A DNA stretch of 64,000 bases from NCBI RefSeq assembly GCF_020193655.1, contig NZ_JADYVE010000004.1, forward strand, positions 1 through 64,000. The letters run 5' to 3'. Each line of letters starts with the position of its first letter. The stretch's first letter is position 1. Shown piece by piece: positions 1 through 7,838 of the stretch. The notes under the pieces are model-generated. The model did no database searches. It was not told the origin of the DNA and was given only the letters and a program-made list of their open reading frames with translations. The position numbers and the translations under genes were made by a program. The DNA comes from Ensifer sp. IC3342. Lineage in GTDB: Bacteria; Pseudomonadota; Alphaproteobacteria; Rhizobiales; Rhizobiaceae.

Positions 1-6
1 CAATTT

Positions 7-40
7 GGCCGCCCCTCACCCTCGAAGGGGCGGCCTTTTT
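7..40 (+). terminator. Rho-independent terminator
   Basis: A perfect 10-bp stem (arms 7-16 and 26-35) with a 9-base loop is followed directly by five Ts (36-40). This is a textbook intrinsic terminator on the + strand. It must belong to a gene that ends before the window. Positions 41-292 hold no convincing gene; the short reading frames there lack family similarity that I can recognise. Confidence 0.85.
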
Positions 41-292
41 CATGTCATTCGTACACAGGTAAGCACTCTACGCGGCGCTGTTCCATCATCCGCTCGCAGG
101 TGTGCGCCCTCTGAACTGGGATCTCGGCATTGGCCTTGCCGAACACGGATGTGGTCCGCGGATCGCTGCATGCTGCCGGGGAAGGAGGAGAGCCCGTTCT
201 GCACACGGGTTTCGCTTTCGGCCGAATGTCCGCGAAATGACAATCGGCCAGTGCCGCAGCGGTGTTCGAAGGAATACAGTCAGGGTGAGCGG

Positions 293-685
293 CTAGTCCG
301 TATCCTCACCGCTGTTGTGGTTGTCTACTGCGGACTCAAGCATCGCGACCAGTTGATCTGAGTCTATGGGCTTTGACAGAACACCACGAGCGCCACCTTG
401 CCTGGCAGCCGTGGTCAACCGCTGATCACGGAAGGCCGTCATGAATATGAACGGCGTTTGGACGCCCTTGTTGTTCAATATTTCCAATAACTCCAACCCG
501 CCGACGCCGGGCATTTTGACGTCGGAGATAATGCAGTGAATTGGGCATTGGCGATAAAAAGCGAGGAATTCCGGCGCTGACGCAAAAGCGATGGCTTCGT
601 AGCCCAGCGACTCTAGCATATCCTTCATCGATTCGCGGAGAGCGTCGTCGTCATCAATAACAGCGATGGTGCATAGTTGACGCAA
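293..685 (-). CDS. Single-domain response regulator (FixJ-type receiver)
   Basis: This 130-residue protein is a lone CheY/FixJ-like receiver with no output domain. The acidic pocket is at residues 11-14 (DDDD), the phosphoacceptor is Asp55 in SDVKMPG, a conserved Thr lies in FMTAF, and the switch Lys is in LSKPI near residue 105. The start is a TTG because no ATG or GTG precedes the beta-1 strand in frame, and the ribosome site is weak. It lies about 1 kb from, and opposite to, a two-kinase cluster whose second receiver has the same architecture. A role as phosphate sink or relay protein for those kinases is inferred. Confidence 0.8.
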   Translation of the reverse strand: MRQLCTIAVIDDDDALRESMKDMLESLGYEAIAFASAPEFLAFYRQCPIHCIISDVKMPGVGGLELLEILNNKGVQTPFIFMTAFRDQRLTTAARQGGARGVLSKPIDSDQLVAMLESAVDNHNSGEDTD

Positions 686-1610
686 GAACCTAACTCTACT
701 TCGGAAACTACTTGGCTAGAAGGCTACTCCTTCGAGCCGTGACTTGGACGGGCGGAAACTGAATTCCGCCTAGGCCGAAATCTGTTACACGTCGCCCGCA
801 TCTCAAGGTGCGATGCTACATTCAATTCTGCGCTCGGGACACATCTCTGCCCAATGGATACGCCAGAAGATTTCACACTCGCACTTTCGAATGCTGGCAT
901 TGGGTGCCCGTTATTGTTTGGAGCATGGCGCATTTCTCTCCCGACATCCAGGAGACGGGCCGGGGCACCAAACTCCAATCGCGTGAATTGCCGGGGCCTC
1001 CTCCTCTATCCCATTGCGAAACTATCACATCGAGATACCTGTTCCGACTAAACGAAAGTTTAGGTTGTCTACTCCTGACCGCGCACACTCCAGCCGACCG
1101 CCTCATTCAGCGAGGTGACGCGCAGTCGGTCGCGCATGCACGCTCGCGGCTCTGCAGCCATTCAAAGTGCTCTACGCATCCGATTGGACGCGCGGCGCTT
1201 TAGGGGTCGCCGAGATCCCAAACCTTGGTTTGCGTTGATCCAGCGGAACGTAATGCTTCATCGTCTGTGTTTCCAAATCAGCACAGGAACGGAGCGAGCG
1301 AATATGTCCTATATGACGGGGAGGAGTACACGATCGTCCGGCAAGCGAAACTGGGGTTCACGCTGGAGAAATTCGCAAAGGGCGAAGCCGCCAACAGCTT
1401 TCCTTCGCGCTTGGACGGCGATCGAAAACGGGCCCAGCACCCCTGAACAAGGAGCGAGACTTCATCGACGCGGCATTGCTGTACGCTACGCGGATCAAAG
1501 CCATGGAACTCGACCTGTGACAGCCCGTGATGGAGTGTGGCCGTTGCAATCGCCCCCCGACATCCGGCGGCCTTGTTGTATCAACTTGTGGCTGGGGAGT
1601 GGTCGCACTA
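686..1610. other. Long intergenic region with possible gene remnant
   Basis: No intact gene is supported here. Near the right end, positions 1443-1520 read in the third frame as a plausible protein C-terminus (LNKERDFIDAALLY, then RIKAMELDL and a stop). The adjacent frame upstream (about 1290-1440) also reads protein-like (VLYDGEEYTIVRQAKLGFTL). That pattern suits a short decayed gene with a frameshift near 1400. I cannot name the family, and the reading may be chance. Confidence 0.35.
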
Positions 1611-1680
1611 AGGTCGTTGCAGCACTTCGAATTGCTGCATGCTTTTATCCTTGAATCGACTTCGGCCCAAGGAAACGCGC
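1611..1680 (-). repeat. Palindromic intergenic mosaic repeat, partial copy (reverse orientation)
   Basis: Read on the minus strand this stretch matches the repeat copies at 6431-6525 and 42871-42976. The shared order is a GCATG-type block, CCTTgAATCG, a short spacer, CAAGGATAAAAgCATGCAGCAATTCGAAGTGCTGCA-like sequence split over two arms. It lies immediately upstream of the first histidine kinase gene. Such elements are known as dispersed intergenic repeats in Sinorhizobium; the family assignment is from memory, the match between copies is seen. Confidence 0.7.
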
Positions 1681-1695
1681 AACGGGCTTTCCTCG

Positions 1696-1710
1696 TCCGG
1701 CAGGAGCAGC
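1696..1710 (+). promoter_or_regulatory. Shared leader/ribosome-binding segment, copy 1
   Basis: The 15-base string TCCGGCAGGAGCAGC precedes the start codon of the first kinase. It recurs with one mismatch at 4236-4250 before the second kinase gene. It contains the ribosome-binding AGGAG. Confidence 0.6.
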
Positions 1711-1715
1711 CGATC

Positions 1716-2858
1716 ATGATTGCAGTGCCTCCACAACGGCGTGCAGCCCTGATGCTCGCGGCATCCATCGTCGGGATCGCCGTGTCCTGGCTGGCGGCGA
1801 CACCATTTGGCCTTCTGGCTCCGGTGGCTTCGCTGTTCTTCTGTGTGCATCGCCGCACCTCGCGGTTGCTCTTGGCAGCATTGGGAATAGCATTCGTCGG
1901 CTCGATGTTGGCCGTCCTTTTCTTCTCGGGCGGTGTGCGCGATCTCGCATTGTTGTGGGCTGCGTTCTTTGCCGTGGCGCTCTGCATCGGAGCAGTCGTC
2001 GCTGCCGGCATGCCGGCGTCTTTCGACGTCGATGCAACGCGGGCGGTGATGCGGAGCGGGCCGGGCGAAGGAACTTCCACTGGTGCCGACAAATGGGCCG
2101 ATGTCGACGATGAAGTGGGCGCGCAGCAGGCGCTGCGGCGTGCCTACGACAGGCTCGCGCAGGCAACCCGGGCCGCAAGCCTGGCCGAGCTTTCCGCATG
2201 GCTCGCTCACGAAGTGAACCAGCCACTGGCCGCGATTGTCGCCAGTTCCCACGCATGCCACCATTGGCTGTCCGCCGAGCCCCCGAACGTCGAACGGGCG
2301 AAGGTCACGATCGAGCGCATCATCCGGAGTGCCGGCTCGGCGGCGGATATCATCGTCCGCATCCGCGCTCTGTTCCGGCCGGCGCCGCAGGAGAGGTCGT
2401 CGGGAGACGTCAACGGCCTGATCGGTGAAGTCTGCCGACTGATGGCTGACGAGATCGCCACGAAGGACGTTCACATCAGGACGAATCTCGATCCGGATCT
2501 ACCGTCAATCGCGCTGGATCGCATTCAGGTGCAGCAGGTACTGATGAACCTCGTCCGCAACGGTATCGAGGCGATGGATGCCGTTGTCGACAGTTCGCGT
2601 GCGCTCCAGATACGCTCCTGCCGTGACAGCCCGGATGCGATCCGCGTCGAGGTTCGCGACGCCGGGACGGGTTTTAAAGACGGCGAGCGCGCCTTCGAGC
2701 CGTTCTTCACGACCAAGCAGCACGGGATGGGCATGGGTCTCTCGATCTGCCGTTCGATTATCGAATCGCATGGAGGCCGCATCTGGATGGCGGATAACGA
2801 GACGCGTGGGGCGACCGTCACCTTTACGCTTCCCTTGGCAGCGAGCGAGGCACCATGA
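1716..2858 (+). CDS. Membrane-bound sensor histidine kinase (short sensor)
   Basis: This is a 380-residue sensor kinase. About three hydrophobic segments fill residues 10-100 with almost no periplasmic loop, so the sensor is probably the membrane part itself. The HisKA domain carries His165 in LAHEVNQPLAAIV. The ATPase domain has the N-box (NLVRNGIEAMD), a DAGTGF G1 box and a GMGMGLSICRSI G2 box. The ATG at 1716 is chosen over the longer frame because an AGGAG site lies at 1702-1706 and the upstream codons overlap the intergenic repeat. It overlaps the next gene by 4 bp. The kinase core is closely related to that of the gene at 4253, which suggests duplication. Confidence 0.85.
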   Translation: MIAVPPQRRAALMLAASIVGIAVSWLAATPFGLLAPVASLFFCVHRRTSRLLLAALGIAFVGSMLAVLFFSGGVRDLALLWAAFFAVALCIGAVVAAGMPASFDVDATRAVMRSGPGEGTSTGADKWADVDDEVGAQQALRRAYDRLAQATRAASLAELSAWLAHEVNQPLAAIVASSHACHHWLSAEPPNVERAKVTIERIIRSAGSAADIIVRIRALFRPAPQERSSGDVNGLIGEVCRLMADEIATKDVHIRTNLDPDLPSIALDRIQVQQVLMNLVRNGIEAMDAVVDSSRALQIRSCRDSPDAIRVEVRDAGTGFKDGERAFEPFFTTKQHGMGMGLSICRSIIESHGGRIWMADNETRGATVTFTLPLAASEAP

Positions 2859-3481
2859 GCCCGCGCGATGAAATGGTCTTCGTGGTGGATGACGACCCCA
2901 GAGTGCGCGAGGCGCTCGGAGAGTTGTTGGAGTCCTTGGGGTGGCAGGCCGAGACATTCGCCGTCGCGGCGGATTACCTTGCCCATGCGAGGCCCGACCT
3001 CCCTGCGTGCCTGATCCTCGACGTCGAGCTGCCCGGCATCAACGGCATCGAGTTTCAGAAGCAACTGTCCGGGGACGTTCATCCCCCGATCGTTTTCCTT
3101 ACCGGGCATGACATTCCATCGTCGGTGCGCGCCACTCAGGGCGAAGCTGTCGGCTTTCTGAGGAAACCGGTCGGAGAGAGCGATCTAGTCGCGGCGGTTC
3201 GGGGGGCGATCGACCGGGACCGCGTTCAACGATCGGCACGGGCGGAGCTGAACGAGCTCGAACGCCGTTTGGCGGCGCTTACGCCGCAGGAGCGCGAGAT
3301 GCTGCCGCTTGTGGTCAGCGGCCCTCCGAACAAACAGGCGGCAGCCGAGCACGGCATCAGTGAGACCACCATTGAAATGCACCGCAGCAAAATCATGCAG
3401 AAGATGCAGGCAACCTCACTTGCAGATCTGGTACAAATTGCCGAAAAATTGCAGATTCCAGTCATTCGTTCCAGACGTTGA
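2855..3481 (+). CDS. FixJ/NarL-type response regulator (receiver + LuxR HTH)
   Basis: A 208-residue two-domain regulator. The receiver (about 1-125) has DDD at 12-14, phosphoacceptor Asp56 in LDVELPG, and the Lys of FLRKPVG. A linker leads to a LuxR-type helix-turn-helix (about 140-200) with the typical LTPQEREMLPLVVSG start and the recognition-helix region SETTIEMHRSKIMQKM. This is the FixJ/NodW/TodT layout. The start overlaps the kinase stop (ATGA), indicating translational coupling, so the kinase just upstream is its likely partner. Confidence 0.9.
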   Translation: MSPRDEMVFVVDDDPRVREALGELLESLGWQAETFAVAADYLAHARPDLPACLILDVELPGINGIEFQKQLSGDVHPPIVFLTGHDIPSSVRATQGEAVGFLRKPVGESDLVAAVRGAIDRDRVQRSARAELNELERRLAALTPQEREMLPLVVSGPPNKQAAAEHGISETTIEMHRSKIMQKMQATSLADLVQIAEKLQIPVIRSRR

Positions 3482-3495
3482 GGAAACGCGTGCGC

Positions 3496-3873
3496 ATGTC
3501 CAACTCAAAGTACGTGGTGGCGGTCGTCGATGATGACCAGCGCGTGCTCGATTCGCTCGAGGATCTTCTCGAGTCGGCGGGGCACACCGTACGGGCATTC
3601 TCGTCGGCCCATGCCCTCTTGAACAGCAATGCGCTGCCAGAGATTGATTGTCTGATCACCGACATCGGCATGCCCGGCATGGACGGCTTCGAGCTGAAGC
3701 GCGTGATGTGCGAGCGGCGCCCCGGGCTGCCAGTAATTCTGATCACCGGCCGCCACGAGATCCCTGAGCCGCACGAGGCAAAACACAACCGGTTCTTCCG
3801 TAAACCTTTTGACGGGCAGGCGCTGCTCGCAACGATCGGCGATGCCCTGACTGGAAAGACGAATCCGCCATGA
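3496..3873 (+). CDS. Single-domain response regulator
   Basis: A 125-residue lone receiver. It has DDD at 12-14, Asp56 in ITDIGMPGMDGFE, Thr in LITGR, and a Lys in FFRKPFDG. The ATG at 3496 follows an AGGAAA site at 3481-3486; a TTG six codons earlier overlaps the previous stop and is less likely. It has no DNA-binding domain, so it probably modulates the flow of phosphate between the flanking kinases rather than acting directly on promoters. It is the second lone receiver in the cluster. Confidence 0.85.
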   Translation: MSNSKYVVAVVDDDQRVLDSLEDLLESAGHTVRAFSSAHALLNSNALPEIDCLITDIGMPGMDGFELKRVMCERRPGLPVILITGRHEIPEPHEAKHNRFFRKPFDGQALLATIGDALTGKTNPP

Positions 3874-4252
3874 GCGCGGGTCGTCAGAACGGAATGTTCA
3901 ACCGATCCCGGCCCGCCGGCAATCGTGCAGAGAGCTTTGCTCTCGGACCAGCGATCTCTTTTGCATCAAGCCCGCTACGCGGTGTACAAATGGACCGTCT
4001 CACAACAGCAAAAGCTATATCACCGGATGGTTCACTGCGTCGGTTGACAGCGGCGTGTTTCAACAGAACCGGGCTCCGCGTTGCGCGAGTGGGAGCGAGA
4101 GCTCTCACAGGTCACCAGCGTGGTTCCGAACGCTCACGTGTCGGGCCTGGGAGATTGGGGGGCAGTGTGATCTCGCCAGCCCGCATATCGAACATAACTG
4201 CTTCACGAAGCGCTGCAGTCCCCAGCCTTCCTTTGTCCGGTAGGAGCAGCGG
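3874..4252. other. Intergenic region, no supported gene
   Basis: One open frame spans nearly the whole gap (3870-4256), overlapping both neighbours. Its product is rich in Arg, Ser, Ala and Gly, has no recognisable domain, and the gap contains the ribosome site of the next gene. I see no operator or hairpin that stands out. It may be a decayed reading frame. Confidence 0.5.
4236..4250 (+). promoter_or_regulatory. Shared leader/ribosome-binding segment, copy 2
   Basis: TCCGGTAGGAGCAGC matches 14 of 15 bases of the segment at 1696-1710. It sits directly before the ATG at 4253. It indicates that the duplication of the two kinase genes included the translation start region, or that both were recruited into the same leader. 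Confidence 0.6.
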
Positions 4253-6301
4253 ATGAGGAACGTCTGGTTACACCGCCCTCGATCTTTGCACCTGGCGCTC
4301 TTTGTGGCGGGCTATGTCTTGGGCTGCGCGTTCGCAAACGTGCTCGGGATCGTACCCGGAACAAGCATTGCAATTTGGACTCCGGGCGGGCTTTTCATGG
4401 CTACGCTAATGCTCGCCCCTACGCCGAGCTGGCCGTGGTGGGTGCTGGCGGGCTGCGTCGGTGAACTGATCGGTCAGTTCTTGTGGTTCCATAGCCCGCT
4501 GCCTGCGTCCCTCCTGATGTATGTGGGCAACGCTCTTGAAGCGATGGCCGGCGCATGGCTCGTGACCCGGGTCTGCGGGCGCCCGGTTCGGCTGGAAACC
4601 TTGAAGGAAGTTCTCGCTTTCGTCGTATTGGGCGCGGGAATTGCGCCAGCCATAAGCGCGACGGTCGGGAGTGCAACACTTGCGTGGTTTGGCATAAAAT
4701 CGCAGACCTTCACGTCGGCTTGGCCATTATGGTGGATAGGAGACGCTACCGGGGTCTTGATCGTGGCACCGTTGGCGTTGGACGTGTTCCAGAACTGGCG
4801 CAGCGAGGCCCATCTCTCGGCCGCGCGATGGGTCGAGGCCAGTGTCCTTGGGCTGATCTTTCTCGGTATCGCAGCCCTTTCCTTGAGCAATTATCTGCCC
4901 TTCGCCTACATCATCATGCCGCCGCTTCTTTGGGCGGCAGTGCGCTTCGAACTCAGAGGCGCCGCCGTCACCTTGATCGTCCTCGCTCTGATCACGGCGG
5001 TATTCACCATATCCGGCGCCAGCCAATTTGCCGGCGATCCCGAGTCCCAGAGGCAGAGGCAGATCATGCTGCAGCTCTTTCTGGCCATCTCGGCACTATC
5101 GGCGCTCATCGTGGCCGCCATATCCCGGCAGCACCAGCTGGCGGTGCTCAAATTGCGGCAAAGCGAGCGCTCGCTGCGAGAACTCGTCGAGACCCTGCCT
5201 GCGCTCATCTGGTGTGCAGCGCCGGACGGTACGCCCATATACTTCAGTCAACAATTGAGCGGCTTTATCGGCTTCAACGTCGAGGACAAGGATGTCGCTG
5301 GGACCCCACGCCTCGCAAGTGTGCTCAACGCTGTCATTCATCCGGACGACGTGGCCGCGGTAAAAAAGCTGTTCGCGCACTCCTTGGCCACGGGCGAACC
5401 CTATGCACAGAAGCATCGCCTACGTCGCGTCGACGGCGAGTACCGGTGGGTTGAAATGCGCGCAGCCGCGATGCGCAATATCGACGGCGCGATCGTTCAA
5501 TGGAACGGCGTCTGCCTCGATATCGAAGATCAGGTGCGTGGGCGCGATGAATTGCGCCGCGCCCAGGAAGACCTCGCCCGTGCGAGCCAAGCGGCGAGCC
5601 TCGCCGAACTCTCCGCGTCCATTGCGCACGAGGTCAACCAGCCGCTGGCGGCCATCGTGGCAAACTCGCACGCCTGTCAACGCTGGCTCACGGCCGACCC
5701 GCCAAACATGGAGCGGGCGCAAAAAAGGATTGAACGCATCATCCAGGACGCCAACTCGGCGGCGGATGTCGTCAGCCACATCCGTGCCTTGTTCAAGCAT
5801 TCCATAGAGACGAGGACCAGCACGACGCTCGCCAGCGTCATTGCCGAAGCACGCGACCTCATTGCCGAGGAGGCGACGCGGCGGCGCGTTCGTATGGATG
5901 TTGATATCGAAAGCAACCTTCCATTCGTCACGCTGGATCGCGTCCAGATCCAGCAGGTTCTGATCAACCTCATCCGCAACGGCATGGATGCGATGGATTC
6001 TACCGCGGGCGACCGGGTTTTCGGAATACGTGTGTGCCGGATCGGGGATCTCGTTCAGACCGAAATCAGTGACAGCGGCCCGGGCGTCGCGTTTCCCGAC
6101 AGGATATTCGAGCCGTTCTTCACGACGAAAGAGCACGGGATGGGCATGGGGCTCGCAATCTGCCGCTCGATCGTCGAGTCCCACGGCGGGCAATTATGGG
6201 CGGAGAACAACGTGCCTCATGGAGCGAGGTTCGTCTTCACGCTGCCGATCGAGGCGACGGTGGAAGCCACCGCCGCAGGCAATCAGAGTCGTGCCGTTTG
6301 A
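4253..6301 (+). CDS. MASE1-PAS sensor histidine kinase
   Basis: A 682-residue membrane kinase. Residues about 10-290 form a multi-helix MASE1-type membrane sensor (opening RSLHLALFVAGYVLGCAFAN, with the FTPGG-like WTPGGLF motif). A PAS/PAC domain (about 300-430) contains WCAAPDGTPIYFS and a PAC end WNGVCLDIED. The HisKA domain has His459 in IAHEVNQPLAAIV. The ATPase domain carries NLIRNGMDAMD, DSGPGVAF and GMGMGLAICRSI. The kinase core is nearly the same as that of the kinase at 1716. No response regulator follows it, so it probably shares the regulators at 2855 and 3496. Confidence 0.88.
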   Translation: MRNVWLHRPRSLHLALFVAGYVLGCAFANVLGIVPGTSIAIWTPGGLFMATLMLAPTPSWPWWVLAGCVGELIGQFLWFHSPLPASLLMYVGNALEAMAGAWLVTRVCGRPVRLETLKEVLAFVVLGAGIAPAISATVGSATLAWFGIKSQTFTSAWPLWWIGDATGVLIVAPLALDVFQNWRSEAHLSAARWVEASVLGLIFLGIAALSLSNYLPFAYIIMPPLLWAAVRFELRGAAVTLIVLALITAVFTISGASQFAGDPESQRQRQIMLQLFLAISALSALIVAAISRQHQLAVLKLRQSERSLRELVETLPALIWCAAPDGTPIYFSQQLSGFIGFNVEDKDVAGTPRLASVLNAVIHPDDVAAVKKLFAHSLATGEPYAQKHRLRRVDGEYRWVEMRAAAMRNIDGAIVQWNGVCLDIEDQVRGRDELRRAQEDLARASQAASLAELSASIAHEVNQPLAAIVANSHACQRWLTADPPNMERAQKRIERIIQDANSAADVVSHIRALFKHSIETRTSTTLASVIAEARDLIAEEATRRRVRMDVDIESNLPFVTLDRVQIQQVLINLIRNGMDAMDSTAGDRVFGIRVCRIGDLVQTEISDSGPGVAFPDRIFEPFFTTKEHGMGMGLAICRSIVESHGGQLWAENNVPHGARFVFTLPIEATVEATAAGNQSRAV

Positions 6302-6430
6302 TCTGCTTGATGGCCAGGATCGATAATAGCGCCGTGCGTGCGCAGGAAATCATCAGCGCGAATTTCTCCTCGATCCCTGGGTGAGTTCGCTTCGCTCACC
6401 GGACGCCAAGATCGCGCCGATGCTCGCCGT

Positions 6431-6525
6431 CTGCTGCATGTTCCCCTTAAATCGTACCCGGATTAAGAATAGAAACACGCAGAAATTCAAGGTGCTACAG
6501 CGCCCGTTGCGCATCTAACATGACG
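6431..6525 (+). repeat. Palindromic intergenic mosaic repeat (copy A)
   Basis: This stretch matches the copy at 42871-42976 over its whole length: GCTGCATGTT, CCTTAAATCG, a short spacer, GATTAAG, AAACACGCAG, AATTCAA, GTGCTACAGCG, then GCATCT...GACGC. The first part forms an imperfect hairpin around CTTAAATC/GATTAAG. The rest of the gap 6302-6743 shows no gene; the minus-strand frame at 6487-6789 runs through this repeat and is discounted. Confidence 0.75.
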
Positions 6526-6743
6526 CCGCAGCCTTGTTCGAAAAAGAGCCCGGTTGCCGCTCGAGGGACGGCTGTCCGACGACTTTGCAACCGCCTTTGC
6601 TGCAACCACAGCTTTAAGCTCTTGAAATTCCGACTCAATACTTAGCCAACCTTTGTATAGTCGACTGCTTCTCGTTCGGCCATTACGCTCTCTGCCAGTA
6701 TAGGAATAACAAACGCCTGTCATCTCAACGGGCGATGCACCTC

Positions 6744-6793
6744 TTGACTGGTAACGCCCATTACCGTAGATGTCATTGGTAACGAACATTACC
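6744..6793 (+). promoter_or_regulatory. Promoter with two tandem palindromic operators
   Basis: Two 16-bp palindromes of the form GGTAA-N6-TTACC lie at 6750-6765 and 6778-6793, 28 bp apart centre to centre. The first sits exactly in a 17-bp spacer between a -35-like TTGACT (6744-6749) and a weak -10-like TAGATG (6767-6772). The second ends next to the ribosome-binding GGAGG of the efflux gene. This layout is typical of a TetR- or MarR-type repressor of an efflux pump. The repressor gene is not adjacent. Confidence 0.75.
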
Positions 6794-6803
6794 GGAGGCT
6801 GTC

Positions 6804-7838
6804 GTGGCGCAACTCAACAAGAAAAAGGTGGCCGGCTTGGCGCTGTGCCTCGGGGCCGTCGTCGTCGTGGCGGCCGGCTGGGCCTGGGCGCGTTCGGGCG
6901 GCACGACGTCGACCGATAACGCTTATGTCCGCGGGGACGTCACTTCACTCGCCCCAAAGGTCGCGGGCTACGTCATGGCGGTAGCGGTCAAGGACAACCA
7001 GACGGTCCGGGCGGGTGACGTCCTATTCCGCATCGACGATCGCGATTATCGCGCGCGACTTGCGCAGGCGGAGGCCAATGTCGCAGCGGCCGAGGCTCAC
7101 CTCACCAATGTCGATGCGGAGACAAAGCTCCAGCAGGCCATGATCAGGCAGGCCGAGGCCCAGCGGCGCTCGTCCGTTGCCGAGCTGGATCTGGCGACCA
7201 AGGCCTATGACCGCCGCCGCGAACTCATCCGCAGCAACACCATCAGCCAGGCCCATGTCGATGAAAGCGACGCGGCGCGAACGAGAGCCGAGGCGAGCGT
7301 ATCGGCTGCCGCCGCAACGCTGGAGGCGCAGCAGCAACGCATCGCCGTCCTTGCCGCCCAGCGAGAAGCGGCTGTCGCCGCCGTGGCACAGGCACGGGCC
7401 GCGCGCGCCCTCGCTGAGATTGACCTCGAGAGCACCGTGGTCCGCGCGCCTGTCGCCGGCGTTATCGGTAACCGTCAGGTTCGCATCGGCCGGTTTGTTG
7501 CACCCGGCGTCCCACTGCTCGATATCGTTCCGGTCAACGATGTGTGGATCGTGGCGAATTTCAAGGAAACGCAGGTCGAACATATCCAGCCCGGTCAGCG
7601 CGTCCGCATCACCGTCGACGGCTATCCGAAAGGGGCGCTTGAAGGCGTGGTCGATAGCTTTGCGCCCGGCAGCGGGTCGGCCTTCAGCTTGCTCCCTGCA
7701 GACAATGCAACAGGGAACTTCGTTCGTGTCGTCCAGCGCGTTCCGGTGAAAATCCGGTTTGCCAACAATCCGATGCCCGGCCGCCTCGTGCCCGGCCTGT
7801 CCGCGCGGGTCGCGGTCGATACGGGAAGCGACCCATGA
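6804..7838 (+). CDS. EmrA/HlyD-type membrane fusion protein
   Basis: A 344-residue periplasmic adaptor subunit of a tripartite efflux pump. A single N-terminal membrane anchor (about 8-28) is followed by a lipoyl-like half (TDNAYVRGDVTSLAPKVAGYV), a long alpha-helical hairpin rich in Ala, Arg and Glu (about 90-210), the second lipoyl half (VRAPVAGVIGNR) and a beta-barrel (VWIVANFKETQVEHIQPGQ). These are the hallmarks of the EmrA group. The GTG start follows GGAGG at 6794-6798. Its stop overlaps the ATG of the MFS transporter, so the two are co-translated. Expression is probably controlled by the double operator just upstream. Confidence 0.92.
   Translation: MAQLNKKKVAGLALCLGAVVVVAAGWAWARSGGTTSTDNAYVRGDVTSLAPKVAGYVMAVAVKDNQTVRAGDVLFRIDDRDYRARLAQAEANVAAAEAHLTNVDAETKLQQAMIRQAEAQRRSSVAELDLATKAYDRRRELIRSNTISQAHVDESDAARTRAEASVSAAAATLEAQQQRIAVLAAQREAAVAAVAQARAARALAEIDLESTVVRAPVAGVIGNRQVRIGRFVAPGVPLLDIVPVNDVWIVANFKETQVEHIQPGQRVRITVDGYPKGALEGVVDSFAPGSGSAFSLLPADNATGNFVRVVQRVPVKIRFANNPMPGRLVPGLSARVAVDTGSDP

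Noticed and set aside
1115..1654. 179-residue plus-strand frame before the first kinase
   Set aside because: Arg- and Trp-rich composition typical of out-of-frame GC-rich DNA, and it overlaps the repeat copy at 1611-1680.
3870..4256. Open frame filling the gap between a receiver gene and the MASE1 kinase, with ATGA overlap at its start
   Set aside because: Product is rich in Arg, Ser and Gly with no recognisable fold, and it runs through the ribosome site of the next gene.
6487..6789. Minus-strand 100-residue frame upstream of the efflux pair
   Set aside because: It crosses the intergenic repeat and the promoter with both operators, and the product looks random.
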